Source: JBGSLN01 sp041740675 (lineage in GTDB: Bacteria; Pseudomonadota; Gammaproteobacteria; JBGSLN01). From it: 6,448 nt of DNA. The stretch covers positions 1 to 6,448 of the forward strand of contig JBGSLN010000182.1 of assembly GCA_041740675.1 (NCBI GenBank). The letters run 5' to 3'. Numbering within the stretch: position 1 is the first letter of the stretch; the number at the start of each line of letters is the position of its first letter. The notes under the pieces are model-generated. The model did not search any database. It worked only from the letters and a program-made list of their open reading frames with translations, and had not been told where the DNA came from. Made by a program: the position numbers and the translations under genes. Below are positions 1-5,270 of the stretch, in pieces.

Positions 1-1416
1 TCCTCTGTTTAGAAATTGGATGAGTGGGTGCGTTGTACCGCGTTCTCGCCCATACAAAGGTAATAAATTCGCAAGCTGTTTGCCAAACACATAACTACTT
101 CGGAACAGGTTTTTTTTGTCGAAATGAAAATTATAACAAAATGGCAATTGGTTTAAGTAAGCATGGATTGGCACAAGTTCATGGTCGCTATTTAATGTTT
201 GAAAACCATTATTAATTAATAATGCTTGTAATCGCGTTTCTTTCTCCGCTAAATCTGCTTTATCATTGCCTCGAATATAAACCCCCATCGTAGCAGGAAA
301 CAAAAAATTGCCTTTTTCAATCGCAGTTTTTGCAATTTGGCAATCTTCAAAGGTCACTGCCGCTGCAGTGGTATTACTTTTCCTTGCAGTTTCTTCAATC
401 CGGTCTAGATGGTTTTTGACAATTTCTTGCGATTGGATGACCACGGTCAATACAAAGCAAGAACCTTCGGGAAATTTATCAAATAACCCATAACGATAAG
501 TCCCGAACTCACGCTCTCGCGTCAATTGGCCTATGTTCGGTACTTTTGATAAATGTTGGGTAGCAATATAACGGTGCGGCAGGCCGTCAAAATACCACAG
601 CCCTTCTTCAGCATTGCTTTCAGGAACCGCATAAAATAAATTTCCAGCAAAATCATAACCAAAAGGCCGTTCATCTTCATTGGATGAGTAAGGAATTAAA
701 TTTAGTAGTGTATCCACGTTGCCGTTGGTGACTGCAGGACGTGGATTAAACCAGCGGATGAGCCAATCACGAAATGCTTTACCGCCTAATCGTTCTACAC
801 GAATGCCAACACCATTTAATTTAGCTATAAAACTTGTTGCAACTTGGTTTAAATCTTCCATAGATGATCTGCCGCGCTGCATAGACATTTTCTTTGAATA
901 GTGCCGATAAAAAGCTACACGCACTTTGCGTTCCCCGCCATGAAACTGGCAATCAGTGACTTTATCATCGTGAAATATGCCTCCTAGTTTGCTGAGCCAC
1001 TGACTATGGTTTTTGATTAACGCTAAATACGACTCGATAAATGGACTGTCTTTAGCTGTGGGTTGAATATAATTTGAAACCGCTTGGTATAAATAATCCA
1101 TGCTAAATTCATCTTGAACATAAAATTGTAAGATCCAAGGTGATTCGTCATCGCTATACTGTGGAAATACATCTTGAAAAATGCCTTGAAAACCATCACG
1201 CAATTGCTGTAAGTAATGTTCCGGTTTTCCTTCCGTCGCCACTAAAGTCATTTCAAATACTGCACCGACGGTCTTATCTTGCAATAAGACCGTCTTAGAT
1301 TTCTCGTGAAATTCAACCCAAGGTAAATGATGCAAAATAGATGGTGGTAATTGATATTGTTTTATTTTTTCTTTAACTGTTATAGGAGGACTTAACTGTA
1401 TGTTATTATTTATCAT
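1..1416 (-). CDS. Conjugative transfer ATPase, TraC/VirB4-like (TIGR03744, PFL_4706 family), N-terminal part, cut by left edge
   Basis: This reading frame is open from the ATG at 1416 to the window edge without a stop and gives 472 residues. Members of this family are cytoplasmic or inner-membrane-associated ATPases of about 900 residues that power assembly of the conjugative type IV secretion channel and pilus. The visible part is the N-terminal, non-catalytic half. Recognisable pieces are LPWVEFHE near residues 31-38, VGAVFEM near 50-56, LGGKAFRDWLIRWFNP near 218-233, and PLYGRERGTTHPLIQF near 453-468, a stretch that in this family comes shortly before the Walker A loop. Walker A and B therefore lie outside the window. 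The upstream frame reaches a stop (TAG at 1453-1455), so the ATG at 1416 is the only reasonable start; it has only a weak AAAGAG-type ribosome site. Relatives usually have the conjugative lipoprotein gene directly upstream. Here 2.1 kb of other genes intervene. The family call comes from remembered consensus, not a search. Confidence 0.9.
   Translation of the reverse strand, partial: MINNNIQLSPPITVKEKIKQYQLPPSILHHLPWVEFHEKSKTVLLQDKTVGAVFEMTLVATEGKPEHYLQQLRDGFQGIFQDVFPQYSDDESPWILQFYVQDEFSMDYLYQAVSNYIQPTAKDSPFIESYLALIKNHSQWLSKLGGIFHDDKVTDCQFHGGERKVRVAFYRHYSKKMSMQRGRSSMEDLNQVATSFIAKLNGVGIRVERLGGKAFRDWLIRWFNPRPAVTNGNVDTLLNLIPYSSNEDERPFGYDFAGNLFYAVPESNAEEGLWYFDGLPHRYIATQHLSKVPNIGQLTREREFGTYRYGLFDKFPEGSCFVLTVVIQSQEIVKNHLDRIEETARKSNTTAAAVTFEDCQIAKTAIEKGNFLFPATMGVYIRGNDKADLAEKETRLQALLINNGFQTLNSDHELVPIHAYLNQLPFCYNFHFDKKNLFRSSYVFGKQLANLLPLYGRERGTTHPLIQFLNRG
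1267..1294. repeat. Perfect inverted repeat inside the ATPase gene (11-bp arms, 6-nt loop)
   Basis: GACGGTCTTAT at 1267-1277 is the exact reverse complement of ATAAGACCGTC at 1284-1294, separated by six bases. It covers ATPase codons about 41-50, where the protein reads KTVLLQDKTV, so the two arms also encode KTV twice. In mRNA it would form a stable hairpin about 120 nt into the coding sequence. No T-run follows on either strand, so it is not a terminator. Confidence 0.75.
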
Positions 1417-1453
1417 TGGACACTCTTTTAATAGTAAATTAGGGGCGATTATC

Positions 1454-1470
1454 TATTCTGTTTCAGAATA
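1454..1470. promoter_or_regulatory. Perfect 17-bp dyad, possible operator between divergent genes
   Basis: TATTCTG-TTT-CAGAATA is a perfect inverted repeat with 7-bp arms and a 3-nt centre. Its near edge lies 37 nt upstream of the ATPase start codon (1416, minus) and the other edge is 27 nt before the first plus-strand membrane-protein frame (TTG at 1497). This is a typical location for a repressor or activator site, although no convincing sigma-70 -35/-10 pair could be matched to the ATPase gene here. It does not match the usual LexA box spacing. Confidence 0.4.
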
Positions 1471-1496
1471 CGATTTCTTCATTTGGTTTATCTGAT

Positions 1497-1793
1497 TTGG
1501 AAAAATTTTCTACGTTATCTGGTATGATGTTTTTATTAAATTTTATTTTCGCATTAGATATTTATATAAATTTAATTATCCAACAAAATCTATTTTGGCC
1601 ATGGCATTTAATGCAAACTAATATCACATTAGGAACTGCCCTCTGTTTTATCGACGTTTTTAGTATCTATATTGCATGGTTATGGCCAGCCATAGAATTA
1701 ATAATCGAGGAAATCTATGGTTTATTGATAATTTTTTATTTCAAATTTTTATATGTTTCAATATTCCTTATTCTAAAAACAGAGATGGATTAA
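1497..1793 (+). CDS. Unrecognised membrane protein frame, probably 5' part of a broken gene
   Basis: This is a 98-residue, very hydrophobic reading frame starting at TTG; the frame is open back to 1443 but contains no ATG there, and no ribosome site is visible before 1497. Likely membrane segments are residues 8-28 and 43-68, with a WPWHLMQ loop between them and a WLWPAIE motif ending the second. From about residue 72 the frame continues as a run of I/L/F/Y that looks less like selected protein. The frame offset by one base deletion or two-base insertion reads FNIPYSKNRDGLIRQLINDP over the same DNA and leads on, apart from a TAA at 1832-1834, into the frame at 1877-2191. I therefore think the two frames are one disrupted gene, but two small membrane proteins cannot be excluded. 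No known family recognised. Confidence 0.4.
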   Translation: MEKFSTLSGMMFLLNFIFALDIYINLIIQQNLFWPWHLMQTNITLGTALCFIDVFSIYIAWLWPAIELIIEEIYGLLIIFYFKFLYVSIFLILKTEMD

Positions 1794-1876
1794 TTAGACA
1801 ATTAATAAATGATCCTAATTTTTTTGAAACATAAGATTTAAAACGTTATGCACTTGAAAATAACAATTTACCAGCT

Positions 1877-2191
1877 ATGGAACTTTATAAATCTTGGCAA
1901 TATATACAAAGTACTGTTCAAAATTTTATGAGTTGGACTAGATCATTAATGGTTCTTTATTTTATAGATTATTGGTTAGGAAAAGGATCTTTTGGATATC
2001 TTTTTTCTTCAATCTTAAATACTAATTTTTCACGCCATCGCTTTTTATTTATATTTTTTGTATTCATTATTATGTATATGGTTATGATAATAATGAGTTA
2101 TTGGCTTAATTCTTCAGAAAGAAACTACATTTATATTAAAAATAATTCAGTAATGAACCCTTTAAAGTCTAAGAATACAACAGAATGCTAA
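1877..2191 (+). CDS. Unrecognised membrane protein frame, probably 3' part of the same broken gene
   Basis: This 104-residue frame begins at an ATG that has no ribosome binding site, which suits an internal methionine better than a true start. Residues 1-20 look like a soluble amphipathic helix. Residues 22-48 are moderately hydrophobic (LMVLYFIDYWLGKGSFGYLF), residues 56-77 form a strong membrane segment, and the C-terminal tail is polar and ends in Cys. Upstream in the same frame, one TAA (1832-1834) separates it from a well-formed stretch that reads back to 1664, and the protein-like text continues smoothly across that stop (NDPNFFET, stop, DLKRYALENNNLPAMELYK). A stop mutation plus an upstream frameshift would explain the pattern. 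No family recognised. It converges on the gene ending at 2279. Confidence 0.42.
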   Translation: MELYKSWQYIQSTVQNFMSWTRSLMVLYFIDYWLGKGSFGYLFSSILNTNFSRHRFLFIFFVFIIMYMVMIIMSYWLNSSERNYIYIKNNSVMNPLKSKNTTEC

Positions 2192-2228
2192 TAAAAAATG
2201 AAATGTGGGAAACTTTATTAAGGTGATT

Positions 2229-2255
2229 AAAAAAATGGCGTCTCGACGACGCCAT
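2229..2255 (-). terminator. Rho-independent terminator of the 260-residue protein gene
   Basis: ATGGCGTC (2235-2242) pairs perfectly with GACGCCAT (2248-2255) around a five-base loop. On the minus strand the stem is followed at once by six T residues (A-run at 2229-2234 on the plus strand). It lies 23 nt beyond the stop codon of the minus-strand gene 3061-2279. On the plus strand the stem is followed about ten bases later by a shorter T-run, so it may also work weakly for the plus-strand frame ending at 2191. Confidence 0.88.
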
Positions 2256-2256
2256 G

Positions 2257-2288
2257 ATTAAAATAATTTTTTATAAAATTATTTTAAT
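2257..2288. repeat. Perfect AT-only inverted repeat, 14-bp arms
   Basis: The 14 bases at 2257-2270 are the exact reverse complement of those at 2275-2288, with a TTAT loop. The repeat contains no G or C. It overlaps the last codons and the stop (TAA, 2281-2279) of the 260-residue protein gene and directly abuts the GC-stem terminator, giving two hairpins in tandem. It might help 3'-end stability or transcription termination in both directions. Confidence 0.7.
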
Positions 2289-3061
2289 GCAAAAGTAGCT
2301 TGCTTTTCTTGCAACGATGTTTTTGCAATCCTGACCGCTACAAGTTGGTCTTGATAAAATTTACGACAATCTGTAACTATTTTTTTAAAATAATCCGTTT
2401 GTGTATTTATACCCAGCTTTTTGCATAACTCATATGAATTCAAATATTCACAATTGCCGCTATGATCATAAGAATAAAGGTGAACGGGAAGTTCTAATGC
2501 GCTTCTAAATGCTAATGCAAAGTAAACGCTGGATTTAGACTCTTTGTTAACCAGTAACCCTGTGATGTCTTTTCTTTGATGACGTAAAAATCCTTCGTTC
2601 CAAGCCATCGTCACTATTTCATCTGGATTTTCTTGATAATAATAATCAGCTGCATATTCATCGCGAAGTGCAGTTACTGCTTCTTCAATTTCTTCGATAG
2701 TGCAATTCCAGCGTTGATCAGAATCTTTTGCACCATTATCATATTTTATTCCAGGTTTAGGTTTTATATTATCCGTTACAATCTCGCGCCGTCCATTATA
2801 CCACCAATCAATTCGACGATTAAAAGGACGAATAAAAATGCCAAAATTATCTCTTAATCCTCCAAATAATGAAATCGCGAACCCTTCCTTAACATAGGTG
2901 CAAGGACTATAGTGTGTATAGTCTATTCTTTTTTGATCATCATGGCCTAATAATTGTTTCCCATCATAATCTTCTCGCCTTGCTAAATATTTTATTTCTT
3001 TTTTTGGATCTATAATTCGAACCCAACATCCCGATGTATCAAAGCCCATTGGTTTTAACAT
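2279..3061 (-). CDS. Unrecognised 260-residue soluble cargo protein
   Basis: This encodes a 260-residue protein with no signal peptide or membrane segment, so it is probably cytoplasmic or a translocated protein. The ATG at 3061 has a good GAGAGG ribosome site nine bases upstream, which favours it over the internal Met5. The first 110 residues are rich in aromatic and basic residues (GFAISLFGGLRDNFGIFIRPFNRRIDWWYNGRR spans residues 60-92). An acidic helix follows (IEEIEEAVTALRDEYAADYYY, 122-142). Then comes an alpha/beta-looking part including MAWNEGFLRHQ (152-162), DITGLLV (165-171) and VYFALAFRSALELPVHLYSYD (179-199). The C-terminus is Lys/Gln-rich. Residues 165-199 faintly recall nucleotide-binding Rossmann-type folds, but no catalytic motif can be named. 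It has its own promoter-like region and terminator, so it appears to be an independent transcription unit inside the transfer operon. A secreted effector or a defence protein are possibilities only. Confidence 0.8.
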   Translation of the reverse strand: MLKPMGFDTSGCWVRIIDPKKEIKYLARREDYDGKQLLGHDDQKRIDYTHYSPCTYVKEGFAISLFGGLRDNFGIFIRPFNRRIDWWYNGRREIVTDNIKPKPGIKYDNGAKDSDQRWNCTIEEIEEAVTALRDEYAADYYYQENPDEIVTMAWNEGFLRHQRKDITGLLVNKESKSSVYFALAFRSALELPVHLYSYDHSGNCEYLNSYELCKKLGINTQTDYFKKIVTDCRKFYQDQLVAVRIAKTSLQEKQATFALK

Positions 3062-3123
3062 AATGATGTCCCTCTCAAAATGTGTAAAAAACTAATTAAA
3101 GTTCAATTTTAAAAATAGAGACT

Positions 3124-3154
3124 ATCATACTACTAAATTTTACACTATAGTCAA
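3124..3154 (-). promoter_or_regulatory. Putative sigma-70 promoter of the 260-residue protein gene
   Basis: On the minus strand TTGACT (plus 3149-3154) and TATGAT (plus 3124-3129) each match the consensus at five of six positions, but are 19 bp apart, which is longer than ideal. The -10 lies 62 nt upstream of the start codon at 3061. A 6-bp inverted repeat, GACTAT at 3120-3125 and ATAGTC at 3147-3152, overlaps both elements and could be a regulator site or chance in AT-rich DNA. Confidence 0.4.
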
Positions 3155-3221
3155 ACTTTGCTTTTTCTGATAGCAACGCATTTTAAAATAGATAGTGAAA
3201 ATTAGCATTTAAAATCTCAGC

Positions 3222-3249
3222 TTGCTTTCTTATCAATTTTTAATATAGT
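3222..3249 (+). promoter_or_regulatory. Putative sigma-70 promoter of the DUF2905 gene
   Basis: TTGCTT at 3222-3227 and TATAGT at 3244-3249 with a 16-bp spacer resemble a weak sigma-70 promoter, 31 nt upstream of the ATG at 3281. The DNA is so AT-rich that chance matches are likely. Confidence 0.28.
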
Positions 3250-3280
3250 TATCACAGATAAAATAGATTTTTTATTTCTT

Positions 3281-3481
3281 ATGGCACGTTTATTAATAAT
3301 TATTGGCATTCTTTTAATATTGTTAGGTTTACTATGGCCATTGATTCAAAAATTAGGGTTAGGCCATTTACCAGGTGATATTATTATCAAGGGGAAAAAT
3401 GTTACGTTTTACTTCCCTATCATTACCTGTATTCTTATCAGTATTATTATTTCGATTCTTTTGTGGTTATTCAAAAAATAA
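3281..3481 (+). CDS. DUF2905 family small membrane protein
   Basis: This encodes a 66-residue inner-membrane protein with two predicted membrane helices at residues 3-22 and 45-64. They are joined by the loop GLGHLPGDIIIKGKNVTFYFP, whose GLGxLPGDI and FYFPI..C elements are the signature of the DUF2905 family. The length is also typical of that family. Function is unknown. No clear ribosome site precedes the ATG, but an N-terminus of MARLLIIIGILLILLGLLWP agrees well with the family, so the start is probably right. The gene is convergent with the lipoprotein gene (53-nt gap) and divergent from the 260-residue protein gene. Such genes are usually chromosomal singletons, so its position inside a transfer gene cluster is unusual. 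Confidence 0.88.
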   Translation: MARLLIIIGILLILLGLLWPLIQKLGLGHLPGDIIIKGKNVTFYFPIITCILISIIISILLWLFKK

Positions 3482-3534
3482 CTCTCTCGACTTAAAATAA
3501 TACCCTTAAATTTATTGGCCTTTATTGAATAGTT

Positions 3535-3975
3535 CTACTTGTTCAAATCAATCACATCCCCAGGCATCGCATAATGCACGTGTGTATACAGCGGAAATAC
3601 CGTCGAATACCCTGGCACAGGTGCTTTTTCTGTTCCTCTGCCAGCTTCATGCGGATAAACATACATTACGATATTGGGGTTCGGTAATAAAGGAAATTGA
3701 TTTTGAATTTCATTTTCTTGGGTACGAGTATAAGTGCTTACATTTGGTGTAAATTGTGCAAGCGGCTGTAAATTTTTTCTTAGTTGTTTGAGCGAAGCAT
3801 TTCCATCAACACCATTAGCATTATCTGTACCATTAATCGCACTGTTATACGCTTGCACCATGGAGACACTGCCTTTGGGCATCTTGCTTGATAACATGGA
3901 TGAACATCCCGTCAAACTTGCTAACATCAAACTGCTAATCAAGCTGATGGTTAAGGTTTTGTAATGCGTTTTCAT
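3535..3975 (-). CDS. Conjugative transfer lipoprotein (TIGR03751 family), TraV/VirB7-like
   Basis: This encodes a 146-residue lipoprotein, probably part of the outer-membrane core of the conjugation channel together with the VirB9- and VirB10-like proteins upstream. The signal peptide ends in the lipobox LTGC with Cys24 as the predicted lipidated residue; Ser at the next position favours the outer membrane. The C-terminal half carries the family landmarks FPLLPNPNIVMYVYPH (94-109), PVPGYSTVFPLY (119-130) and HYAMPGD (134-140). The longer frame from 4008 is not used, because the ATG at 3975 has a strong GAGGAAA ribosome site seven bases upstream and gives a proper signal peptide. Its start overlaps the upstream gene by 41 nt, which suggests translational coupling. 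In relatives the ATPase gene follows immediately; here it does not. Confidence 0.9.
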   Translation of the reverse strand: MKTHYKTLTISLISSLMLASLTGCSSMLSSKMPKGSVSMVQAYNSAINGTDNANGVDGNASLKQLRKNLQPLAQFTPNVSTYTRTQENEIQNQFPLLPNPNIVMYVYPHEAGRGTEKAPVPGYSTVFPLYTHVHYAMPGDVIDLNK

Positions 3976-5257
3976 AACTGACTTTCCTCGCTGTTGGATT
4001 ATAATCAATAGGAATTTGTTGTGTAATATTGACCACTACTTTCATCGATCGGCCTGTGGCAACATCAATGTTAGAAACATAGACATAATCAAATGAATTC
4101 TGCACACGTTGGTTCCACCATGTTTGTGCCGCTTCCGCTGCTGCAGAACCGCCTTGACCGAGTGCCGCTTCATTCGCACTGCCAATGAGTGTGCGAATAC
4201 TACCGCCTTCTGGCGTAGTTGAATTGAGATATTGTGCTTGCGACAATGCATTGGCATACCCTGCTGCTCCTGCAAGTCCCATTTGCGCACCTAAAAAAAT
4301 CCCTGCGTTGCTATGAAATGTGCCTGCAATGCAAGGATTGCCGGTCTGGCTGGATATATAACCCAAAGAACTATTGTCGCCTTTGCTTTCAGTGGTACTA
4401 ATTGTGCCGTCATTAAAAACAAAGGTAATGCTGTAAACATCACCCCTCGCACAACTGCCTAACATATCGCCGCTGGCTATACCACTCAACACAGCTCCCC
4501 TAACACCTGGCATCGGAAATCCATTGGCGGTTAAATTACGCGCTGATAACACAAGCTTAAATTGATACGGTGAAGACAGACTGCCCTCAATGGGAATGCG
4601 GCCAACCAGTGGTGTCATCAAAGTCGCTCCAGTTAACGTTGCATTGACAGGTATCGTATAGATGGGTTTTATTTTATTTTTTTTATTTATTGTCCCAGCT
4701 AATGACACAGTAGTTTGTTGCAACGAGGGCGATGTGACATTGCTCATCGGTTGGTTTATTAATCCACTGTTTTCATTATTTTTTTCAGCCGCTTTTGACA
4801 AATCGGACACCCAGATAAATTTCTCAGGTGTGTTAGTCGGTGTATTCACGGGATAAGTTTGTAAATTTTCTTGGTTTTTTTGTCTCCATTGTTTTTCCCA
4901 TTGTACTTTTACGTCGTGTTGTGTTTGTTGGTTTTGTGCTTGTATTTTTTGCAGTGCCTCTCGCACCTGGGCTGTCACTGATTTTTTTAATTCTGCTTCT
5001 GACGATTGATTGTGTAACTGCAAGGTCTTAACTTCTGTTTGCAACGCTTCATTTTTATGTTCAACTGCTAATAAGTCAGCAGTCACAGTCTTTAAGGCTT
5101 CCACTTTATTATCGGCTGAAGCATTGTCATTGATATAATGCACAGGTCGTGTTGTTGTAGTATTTCCTGCAATGGAGATCATAATGACCATCACGATGAC
5201 GACTGCAATCACTGATCCGCCCATGAATTTTGTGGTAAAGCTTAAATTTTTTAACAT
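3935..5257 (-). CDS. Conjugative transfer protein TIGR03752 (PFL_4705 family), TraB/VirB10-like
   Basis: This encodes a 440-residue inner-membrane-anchored channel protein expected to span the periplasm and energise or gate the conjugation core complex, as VirB10/TraB do. From Met1 at 5257 the order is: a short cytoplasmic tail; one membrane helix at about 12-31 (GGSVIAVVIVMVIMISIAG); a long Gln/Glu/Lys-rich coiled coil at about 50-130; a Pro/Thr/Asn-rich linker; then a beta-rich domain from about 195 (IPVNATLTGATLMTPLVGRIP). That domain contains two cysteines (269 and 309) that could form a disulfide, and a Gly/Ala-rich hydrophobic stretch at 318-337 that resembles the VirB10 outer-membrane antenna region. 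The ATG at 5257 is preferred over the in-frame ATG at 5284, which lies inside the upstream gene; GAGGG sits eight bases before 5257. The gene lies 11 nt after the TraK-like gene and ends within the lipoprotein gene. Confidence 0.9.
   Translation of the reverse strand: MLKNLSFTTKFMGGSVIAVVIVMVIMISIAGNTTTTRPVHYINDNASADNKVEALKTVTADLLAVEHKNEALQTEVKTLQLHNQSSEAELKKSVTAQVREALQKIQAQNQQTQHDVKVQWEKQWRQKNQENLQTYPVNTPTNTPEKFIWVSDLSKAAEKNNENSGLINQPMSNVTSPSLQQTTVSLAGTINKKNKIKPIYTIPVNATLTGATLMTPLVGRIPIEGSLSSPYQFKLVLSARNLTANGFPMPGVRGAVLSGIASGDMLGSCARGDVYSITFVFNDGTISTTESKGDNSSLGYISSQTGNPCIAGTFHSNAGIFLGAQMGLAGAAGYANALSQAQYLNSTTPEGGSIRTLIGSANEAALGQGGSAAAEAAQTWWNQRVQNSFDYVYVSNIDVATGRSMKVVVNITQQIPIDYNPTARKVSYENALQNLNHQLD
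3983..3989 (-). promoter_or_regulatory. Ribosome binding site deciding the lipoprotein start
   Basis: GAGGAAA on the minus strand, seven bases before the ATG at 3975. It lies inside the coding sequence of the upstream TraB-like gene and selects 3975 over the in-frame ATG at 4008. Confidence 0.75.
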
Positions 5258-5260
5258 ACA

Positions 5261-5270
5261 TCCTTCCCTC
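5261..5270 (-). promoter_or_regulatory. Ribosome binding site of the TraB-like gene, overlapping the upstream stop codon
   Basis: GAGGGAAGGA on the minus strand overlaps the TGA (5271-5269) of the TraK-like gene and precedes the ATG at 5257. This supports the shorter start and suggests coupled translation. Confidence 0.65.

Larger units (their letters stand above)
1417..3534. other. AT-rich cargo block inserted between conjugation lipoprotein and ATPase genes
   Basis: This 2.1-kb stretch separates two transfer genes that are normally adjacent in this class of ICE. It carries genes on both strands (DUF2905 plus, 260-residue protein minus, two membrane-protein frames plus), whereas all transfer genes are on the minus strand. 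It is visibly more AT-rich than the transfer genes; parts of 1740-2200 fall below one quarter G+C. No transposase, terminal inverted repeats or clear flanking direct repeats were found by eye, so how it was acquired is unknown. Confidence 0.65.

Noticed and set aside
24..901. Several plus-strand reading frames of about 60 codons in the left 900 bases
   Set aside because: They are antisense to the continuous minus-strand ATPase frame, which has clear family motifs throughout.
2633..2857. 74-residue plus-strand hydrophobic frame
   Set aside because: It lies antisense to the 260-residue protein gene; its Ile/Phe richness is what reverse reading of Asp/Asn/Tyr/Lys codons produces.
3490..3534. 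Possible terminator for the lipoprotein gene or DUF2905 gene around the GGCC at 3518-3521
   Set aside because: The flanking ATAAA/AATAAA sequences are direct, not inverted, repeats, so no stem forms.
3976..4008. Longer lipoprotein start at 4008
   Set aside because: It would add eleven polar residues before the signal peptide and has no good ribosome site; the ATG at 3975 has both.
4042..4290. 82-residue minus-strand frame within the TraB-like gene
   Set aside because: It is an out-of-frame shadow of a well-supported coding sequence, with no ribosome site and no independent protein features.
4662..5031. Plus-strand hydrophobic frames resembling small membrane proteins
   Set aside because: They are antisense to the coiled-coil region of the TraB-like gene, where Gln/Lys/Glu codons give Leu/Phe codons on the opposite strand.
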